DNA from: CAZEHO01 sp964511945 | GTDB taxonomy: Bacteria > Actinomycetota > Acidimicrobiia > Spongiisociales > UBA11373 | Assembly (NCBI GenBank): GCA_964511945.1 | Contig: CAZEHO010000024.1 | Span: 1-45,979 of the forward strand | Reading direction: 5' to 3' | DNA: 45,979 bases | Part shown: positions 41,726-45,979 of the stretch, in pieces | Layout: the number at the start of each line of letters is the position of its first letter | Position numbering within the stretch: position 1 is the stretch's first letter | Program-made: the position numbers and the translations under genes | The notes under the pieces: generated by a model | Seen by the model: only the letters and a program-made list of their open reading frames with translations | Database searches by the model: none | What the model was told of the DNA's origin: nothing

Positions 41726-41760
41726 GCGGGACTCCAGGCACTTCTTGCCTGGAGTCCCGC
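41726..41760 (+). terminator. Strong hairpin terminator
   Basis: A perfect 15-bp stem (GCGGGACTCCAGGCA and its complement) with a 5-nt CTTCT loop, 18 nt after the lipoprotein stop, followed by TGTATTC. Confidence 0.75.
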
Positions 41761-42036
41761 TGTATTCAGTTCGACTGAGTTCACCATCCCGTGCCACGCC
41801 AGCCCGGGGAGTCCGCCCCTGTGGCGGCGGGAGACGAGGAAGGAATGTGATCCTCCGCCATTTCTGACCTTCCCACTCTGGCCCTGAGGTGTGTCGATCG
41901 ATCACCGAGAGACCGGGCCGCGATTATCGGTCGTCCACTCTGGAGTGGCGATTCTTAAGCACATACCCCCTATGGGGAGCCTTCGGTGGATAGGTCAGAC
42001 CCGGGGTGGCGGCTGAGACGGTGGGATTCGGATCGG
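41761..42036. other. Intergenic stretch without a recognisable gene
   Basis: No frame here has a start signal or family motif. A short match to the repeat family (CTGACCTTCCCACTCTGGCC) lies near 41868-41887. Confidence 0.4.
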
Positions 42037-42042
42037 TAGAGT
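42037..42042 (+). promoter_or_regulatory. -10 box TAGAGT, leaderless start
   Basis: TAGAGT followed by 7 nt and the GTG of the next gene, with no ribosome binding site between. Confidence 0.4.
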
Positions 42043-42049
42043 CTCGACC

Positions 42050-42811
42050 GTGGCGACCGAGCGTGTGGTCGACGGTGTGGATACTGGGTGGATCACCGAT
42101 CCGCTGAGGGAAGAGAGCCTGCATACGGGCCTGCCGGCTCCGTGGATGCCGTCGTGCGTCCGGATTCTCCATGCGGCCTGGGAATCGCCGGGTCCGTCGT
42201 TGGGAGTCTCACACCATCAAGTACGCGCCGAAGCGCTCGCCACGGGAGAGATCGAGCCGGTCCACATCGGTGACGTCGACATGGAGGTCGGCATCCTGAC
42301 CGGCGTCTCCGGCAGGATGGAGACACCACCGCAGGGGTGGCGGCGGCTTCGATGGAGCGAGATTGCCGCACGCATCGGTGTCGAACTGGACCCTACGGAG
42401 GCGTCGCTGGAAGGCCAACTCCTGCCCTTCCTGACCGATCGCAGCTGGCCGTCATCGGTCGTGCCGCCGCCCGAGGGGACGCTGGACGAGCTGTCATTGC
42501 GTGTCCTCGCCGATATCTTGCAGGTGCTCCACAGGGGCCTAACGATCGCCTACTCGACCCGTGACGACTGGTTCGGTGACGGGGGCTTCTCCAGGGGAAC
42601 GGTTCGCGAGGTCTGGGAGCTCTCCATGGAGCGCGGTTACTCACCGAACAACTGGTGGCCAGATGACAGGTCGTGGCTGGTGTGCACCGACTATGACTCG
42701 CAGGCCACTGACTTCTTCGGGGACGCGCAAGTGGTCGAGGCGGTAGCGACCGTCCCGGAATTGGAGACGCTCCCAGGCACAGGTATCCGATGGCCGGAGG
42801 CGTGGGCCTGA
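42050..42811 (+). CDS. Hypothetical soluble protein, unrecognised
   Basis: A 253-residue protein with no signal peptide, membrane helix or motif I can name. It is acidic and tryptophan-rich (13 W). It contains GWRRLRWSEIAARIGVELD, LLPFLTDRSWPSS and a C-terminal DRSWLVCTDYDSQATDFFG. The last part resembles the end of small immunity-type or plant-homolog SMI1-like domains only in flavour; I would not assign it. The start is GTG at 42050, chosen because a TAGAGT box stands 7 nt before it. Coding is supported by length and codon usage like its neighbours. It is convergent with the metallo-hydrolase gene, with a hairpin at 42850-42880 between them. Confidence 0.7.
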   Translation: MATERVVDGVDTGWITDPLREESLHTGLPAPWMPSCVRILHAAWESPGPSLGVSHHQVRAEALATGEIEPVHIGDVDMEVGILTGVSGRMETPPQGWRRLRWSEIAARIGVELDPTEASLEGQLLPFLTDRSWPSSVVPPPEGTLDELSLRVLADILQVLHRGLTIAYSTRDDWFGDGGFSRGTVREVWELSMERGYSPNNWWPDDRSWLVCTDYDSQATDFFGDAQVVEAVATVPELETLPGTGIRWPEAWA

Positions 42812-42849
42812 ATCGCTGACGCCGCGCCCCAGCGCCGCAAGGGCTCTGG

Positions 42850-42880
42850 GCGGGTGCGTGCTCTGTATCACAGCACCCGC
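42850..42880. terminator. Hairpin between convergent genes
   Basis: GCGGGTGC and GCACCCGC form an 8-bp stem around a 15-nt loop. It may end transcription of the hypothetical gene. Confidence 0.4.
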
Positions 42881-43009
42881 AAACTACGTGGCGACTGAAG
42901 TTCTCCCACCCTGGGGTGCCGCTACCTCACCTTCACCTCGGGCGAGCGCTCCGTTGGGTGGGCCAGCGTCACGAAATGTCCCTTGGGCAGGTTGCTTCTT
43001 CTGCCGCGC

Positions 43010-43837
43010 CTAGTCCTTGCGGCCGCTCCGACGAAGTGACTCGTGGATCGTGTTGATCCAGTTGTCTGTATTGAGCACGTCGTAGATACGGCTGTCCCAG
43101 GAGCTCCAATCATCCAGGAGGCCCTGACTCTTCATGCTCTCTGCGGTGTCTCCCGCGGCCATCGCTCCTCGCACGAGATCGACCGTGCGGTCGACCATGT
43201 CGCGGTAGTGTCTCAGGTCCTGCTTGGTGTAGTTCGGTCCGTGGGCGGAGAGGAAGTGGACGTCATCGGGGAACATCCCAATGATGCCGTCGAGAACCCG
43301 GATCAGTTGTTCGACCCCGACCTCGTCCTCGAATTCGAGCCAGACAAGTGGGAAGGCGTCCGGCACGATGATGTCGCCGAGATAGACGGCACCCGAGCGC
43401 GGCAGGAATGCAATGACGTCTCCGTCCGTGTGGCCTCCCGGCATCGCGGTCAACTCGATCCGATCCGAACCTCGGGTGAGCAGCAAGGAGTCGCCGAACG
43501 TCACTGTGGGCAGTCCGGCCTCAGGGAAGTCCTGCTCTGCGAGAGCCCTCCGGCAGTTCTCGTGAGAGACGATCGTGCTTTCCGATCCGATCAGGGCATT
43601 CCCACCAGTGTGGTCTCTGTTCTCGTGGGTGTTGATGAGGAACTCGATCCGAGAAGCACCCAGACTCCTCAGCTTCTCGTTGAGTTGGCTTGCAGAGTCC
43701 CGGAAACCGGAATCGAGAAGCACCCACGCATCGCCGAAACGGACCACAACCACGTTGACGTATCCGGCGACCCAGAGCTTGGTGACGTGATCGTCGAATC
43801 GGGCCACGCCGATCGGAGGCAACTGCTCCTCGGTCAC
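43010..43837 (-). CDS. metallo-beta-lactamase-fold hydrolase with altered zinc motif
   Basis: A 275-residue cytoplasmic protein of the metallo-beta-lactamase superfamily. The core signature reads N-T-H71-E-N73-R-D75-H76-TGGN; the usual H-x-H-x-D-H has Asn in place of the second His. The other ligands are in place: H136 (MPGGHTDGD), D155 (YLGDIIVPD) and H199 (LSAHGPNY). So one zinc site is weakened while the second (D75, H76, H199) is complete. The overall layout resembles the SoxH/quinoprotein relay-type hydrolase group. The substrate is unknown; members cleave esters, thioesters or lactams. The ATG is at 43837. It is an isolated minus-strand gene. Confidence 0.9.
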   Translation of the reverse strand: MTEEQLPPIGVARFDDHVTKLWVAGYVNVVVVRFGDAWVLLDSGFRDSASQLNEKLRSLGASRIEFLINTHENRDHTGGNALIGSESTIVSHENCRRALAEQDFPEAGLPTVTFGDSLLLTRGSDRIELTAMPGGHTDGDVIAFLPRSGAVYLGDIIVPDAFPLVWLEFEDEVGVEQLIRVLDGIIGMFPDDVHFLSAHGPNYTKQDLRHYRDMVDRTVDLVRGAMAAGDTAESMKSQGLLDDWSSWDSRIYDVLNTDNWINTIHESLRRSGRKD

Positions 43838-43930
43838 TGCTCAGCCTTCATTGCGGCCCCCAGATGAGTCAGGGTCTGAATCCTACGGCGAAGACTCGCG
43901 CGGGCTGCAGAGCCCCGGCGAGAACATCCC

Positions 43931-43963
43931 ACTATGGGCCAGGGTGCGGGAATGTTCCTAGAG
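43931..43963 (+). repeat. Dispersed intergenic repeat, copy B (partial)
   Basis: Ends in GAATGTTCCTAGAG, identical over 14 bases to copy A, and is preceded by a related GGGCCAGGGTGCGG segment. Confidence 0.45.
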
Positions 43964-44006
43964 CAGGGGGATGGAGAGGTCAGGGGTCCTGAGGGGTTGC
44001 TGACCC

Positions 44007-44498
44007 TCACACGTTGGTGAAGGTGGCCTCCGACGGAACTGAACCGCTGTGGCCGATCATTCCCCGGCGCCGGACCGTGGCCCCCACCACCATGCCGGCC
44101 GAGAGCAACACCAGGTTCTTGATCACGAACTCACCCTCGACGGTCAGGAGGAGGGGATTGCCGTCCTGGAAAGCCACGTCGGGTTGCAGGATCAGCACCA
44201 GGAAGGTGCCCGTCATCTGCAGGGCGAAGAGGGCCAGCGTGATCCGCAGCGCTCGTCGGGCCAACAAGCTGACTCCAACGACGATCTCGAACACTCCGAG
44301 AAGCGGCACGAACCAGTCGGGATCGACCCAGTAGACGGTGTTGGCGACGAGGTCGGAGACCGGGGTCACGTCAAACACCTTGAGAGCCCCGAACCAGATG
44401 AAGACGACAGCGACCGAGACTCGCAGCACGGTGATGCTCCACCGCCGCAGGAAGTGGATGATGGTGTCGTCGATGGGGGCAAGGCGGATCATCTGCAT
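44007..44498 (-). CDS. DoxX/DUF417-type membrane protein
   Basis: A 163-residue protein with four likely membrane helices: ITVLRVSVAVVFIWFGALKV, WFVPLLGVFEIVVGVSLLA, ITLALFALQMTGTFLVLIL and LVLLSAGMVVGA. RVSVAVVFIWFGALKVF and FVIKNLVLLSAGMVVG match the DUF417/YkgB branch of the DoxX-like group. These small membrane proteins have been linked to redox or quinone-associated functions, but most are undefined. I chose the ATG at 44498 because a TACCGT box stands exactly 6 nt before it, a leaderless arrangement; the upstream open frame is Arg-rich and unlikely. It is a single gene, with repeat copies on both sides. Confidence 0.82.
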   Translation of the reverse strand: MQMIRLAPIDDTIIHFLRRWSITVLRVSVAVVFIWFGALKVFDVTPVSDLVANTVYWVDPDWFVPLLGVFEIVVGVSLLARRALRITLALFALQMTGTFLVLILQPDVAFQDGNPLLLTVEGEFVIKNLVLLSAGMVVGATVRRRGMIGHSGSVPSEATFTNV

Positions 44499-44504
44499 AC
44501 CCAC

Positions 44505-44510
44505 ACGGTA
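44505..44510 (-). promoter_or_regulatory. -10 box TACCGT of the DUF417-type gene
   Basis: TACCGT on the minus strand, then 6 nt (GTGGGT) and the ATG. No separate ribosome site. Confidence 0.4.
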
Positions 44511-44645
44511 TCCCGGGCGCCCAGTTACCCCGCCTCCCCGTGCCCCGTGCAGCGACCCACGTCTAGGTGATCTGGGACTGAACCGATCGAACTGATACCT
44601 CGCAAGCGAACGCAAACGGCACTCCCAAAACAGTCATGTTTCGAC

Positions 44646-44716
44646 AGGGGTGCGGAAGGGCCTCTGACCTTCCCGAGGAGTGCACTCCCGGATGGCCCAG
44701 TGCTCGGGATTGTCGC
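44646..44716 (+). repeat. Dispersed intergenic repeat, copy C
   Basis: AGGGGTGCGGAAGGGCC, TGACCTTCCC and GGCCCAGTGCTCGGGA follow the same order as copy A, with a 12-nt insertion in the middle. Confidence 0.4.
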
Positions 44717-44755
44717 CAGGGGCGATCAAGGAAGGCGGGGGTACCCAGGCGTGCG

Positions 44756-45298
44756 TCACCCGGAACTTTCGACCACCCTGAACGATCGGCTGCACCACCA
44801 GAAGATCCTGTCCTCCCATGTCTCTACCGCGTGGTAGAGGCTCACCACAATCAGGTGCGGGCCGGGTGTTATCAGCCGTTTGACAAGCACCGTGCCGTCG
44901 TCGGTCTCCTTGCCAGTATCCAGGTCGACCGTGTAGTGCTGCCATCCGAGCTTCGGGTACCACTTCCCGGGACCGGGTGCGGCATCGATGGCGTCCTGGA
45001 GAGTCCTGCCTTCGTCGAGACGGATGACCCAGAGGTACTCCAACTCTCCCGTCGGGTCATGCAGCACAAAAGAATGCTCGCCGGTTGGTACCTCCGACGG
45101 GCCAACCGAGGTGCATCCCTTCCCCTTCACGTAGGTCACTTCGAAGACTGCGCCGAAACCCTCCTGTGTCTCCACTGTTGCGCCAGCAGCGGTCGTGGTA
45201 GCGGGCGCGGTGGTTGTGGATTCGGCTGATGTCGAACCACACCCGACTGATACGACGATGAGTGAGCAGGTGATCAGGGAAACCGGAAGGCGCTTCAT
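44756..45298 (-). CDS. Small lipoprotein of unknown function
   Basis: A 180-residue lipoprotein (lipobox VVSVGC, C20) with a short Thr/Ala-rich linker (TTTAPATTTAA). The mature part looks like a small beta-rich domain: FEVTYVKGKGCTSVGPSEVP, GEHSFVLHDPTGELEYLWVI, WQHYTVDLDTGKETDD and PGPHLIVVSLYHAVETWEDR. Two cysteines (KGKGCTS and WWCSRS) may form a disulfide. I do not recognise the family. The ATG is at 45298; the longer open frame has no signal-peptide-like start. It is an isolated gene and probably surface-anchored. Confidence 0.75.
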   Translation of the reverse strand: MKRLPVSLITCSLIVVSVGCGSTSAESTTTAPATTTAAGATVETQEGFGAVFEVTYVKGKGCTSVGPSEVPTGEHSFVLHDPTGELEYLWVIRLDEGRTLQDAIDAAPGPGKWYPKLGWQHYTVDLDTGKETDDGTVLVKRLITPGPHLIVVSLYHAVETWEDRIFWWCSRSFRVVESSG

Positions 45299-45370
45299 CG
45301 GGTGTCCGCTCCCAAGCACCCCCTCCGATCCAGACCAAGAGTAGGCCGCAGCCATGGTCCAGCAGCGTCG

Positions 45371-45401
45371 CCTACCTCAGTGTTGATGAATGTTCCCAGA
45401 G
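45371..45401 (+). repeat. Dispersed intergenic repeat, copy D (partial)
   Basis: The last 24 bases (45378-45401) match the core of copy A (40851-40874) at 21 positions. Confidence 0.45.
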
Positions 45402-45490
45402 GGTCCGAGTGTGGTCGCTTCGTCCTGGGCCACTGTTCGACTCGGCACGGGACAACGATTCCAACGAGCCGACCTGTTCTCCGGGTACTC

Positions 45491-45823
45491 CTAGGCCGTT
45501 GGCGGCGAGTAGGTGTCTGCGACCAGCTTCGCTCGCGCTACGAGAGCGGCCTGGTCCTCCGAAGTGAACAACTCGTGGGTCTCCATGCCGGAGAACGCGC
45601 CACTGCTGGCGGCCGCCACGCTGATCGCCGCAGCTGACACCGAGTCCGGCACATCGAACACAACAAACCCGTCGAAGTCACCAAACATCCAGTAGTAGCT
45701 CTCCACGCTCCCGCCCACCGCCGCAGCGACCGCGCTTGCCTCTGCGCTGCGATCGGTGGGGCTCTCCATCATGTTCGCCCAAGACTCCGGTGTGTACGAG
45801 AAGAAGACCGCGAACTTCGCCAT
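45491..45823 (-). CDS. GYD-domain protein
   Basis: A 110-residue protein of the GYD family (ferredoxin-like small fold), named for a Gly-Tyr-Asp-like motif. Here the central segment reads SYYWMFGDFDGFVVFDVPD, with FGDFDGF at the family motif position. MAKFAVFFSYTPESWANMME and the C-terminal METHELFTSEDQAALVARA are also typical. The role of the family is not established; members are small, soluble and often encoded alone. AGGGGAG precedes the ATG. It is the last gene on the minus strand in the window. Confidence 0.88.
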   Translation of the reverse strand: MAKFAVFFSYTPESWANMMESPTDRSAEASAVAAAVGGSVESYYWMFGDFDGFVVFDVPDSVSAAAISVAAASSGAFSGMETHELFTSEDQAALVARAKLVADTYSPPTA

Positions 45824-45979
45824 AGCGACTCCCCTTTTGGGCCTGCTCTGACTCTACGCCTTGGGTCGAGCCTCCGAGGGATCGGGTTCCCTGCAGGCGG
45901 TGTCGGTACGACCCAGCGGCCAGACCACCCACCGCACCCTTGCTGCTGCCACCTCACCTGTGCCTCTGACAAGAACACC
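45824..45979. other. Window end without a recognisable gene
   Basis: I see no motif or start signal in the last 156 bases; the minus-strand frame that reaches the edge shows no family features. Confidence 0.4.

Noticed and set aside
1..45979. tRNA, rRNA or riboswitch genes
   Set aside because: I saw no cloverleaf-like segment, rRNA core sequence or known riboswitch consensus, although small RNAs cannot be excluded by eye.

Overview
The window is high-GC DNA with dense, mostly intact bacterial genes. It looks like an actinomycete, most likely an uncultured Acidimicrobiia-type lineage (inference). The reasons are lipoproteins with long Thr-rich (TTTT-type) linkers, a mycobacterial-type Ap4A phosphorylase, -10 boxes of the form TANNNT (often TAGCCT), and several genes whose start codon lies only 6-8 nt after such a box, which suggests leaderless mRNAs. 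I saw no rRNA, tRNA, CRISPR array or complete insertion sequence.

Region 1 (1-5.2 kb, minus strand) is a catabolic cluster read from right to left: a PLP dehydratase, a cyclodeaminase-family reductase with a frameshift, a D-2-hydroxyacid dehydrogenase, a fructose-6-phosphate-aldolase-type transaldolase and an L-fucose-isomerase-like protein. The last three resemble the enzyme set of transaldolase-type sulfosugar degradation. That is a hypothesis. Region 2 (5.2-8.8 kb, minus) holds an OmpR-type two-component pair and a secreted acidic protein. The secreted protein and the kinase's outer sensor domain share a repeated module of about 45 residues. Region 3 (8.9-12.6 kb) holds a membrane-anchored DUF4097-like beta-repeat protein, a HIT-family Ap4A phosphorylase, amylomaltase (malQ) and an M23 lipoprotein.

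Region 4 (12.6-31.0 kb) is the most unusual. A single 1818-residue protein joins an adenylate cyclase, a Ser/Thr kinase, a STAND-type ATPase, one membrane helix and WD40-type repeats. Divergent from it runs a tandem array of six paralogous family-5 substrate-binding lipoproteins, with no permease or ATPase gene beside them. Four of the six share a conserved promoter and leader that contains a four-tract G-quadruplex-type motif ending exactly 6 nt before the start codon. The fourth copy is a pseudogene whose 5' end has been replaced by what looks like an IS481-type remnant.

Region 5 (31.0-36.9 kb) carries a Cys-motif protein, a GAF-GGDEF cyclase, a large lipoprotein with a TIM-barrel-like end, a decayed flavodoxin gene and a quinone-oxidoreductase-type dehydrogenase. 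Region 6 (36.9-41.8 kb) has a NarL/DesK-type two-component system divergent from a di-heme cytochrome c lipoprotein, with two perfect palindromes between them, then a small membrane protein and a small lipoprotein. Region 7 (42-46 kb) holds scattered small genes: an unrecognised protein, a metallo-beta-lactamase-fold hydrolase, a DoxX/DUF417-type membrane protein, a lipoprotein and a GYD-domain protein. A family of intergenic repeats is dispersed between 40.8 and 45.4 kb.

The common theme of the window is envelope sensing and signalling: two two-component systems, a cyclase/kinase/STAND receptor-like protein, a diguanylate cyclase and at least ten lipoproteins. Three loci show frameshifts relative to their families (about 4.0 kb, 25.2-26.1 kb and 35.2-35.4 kb). 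These are either true decay or assembly errors, and reads would decide.
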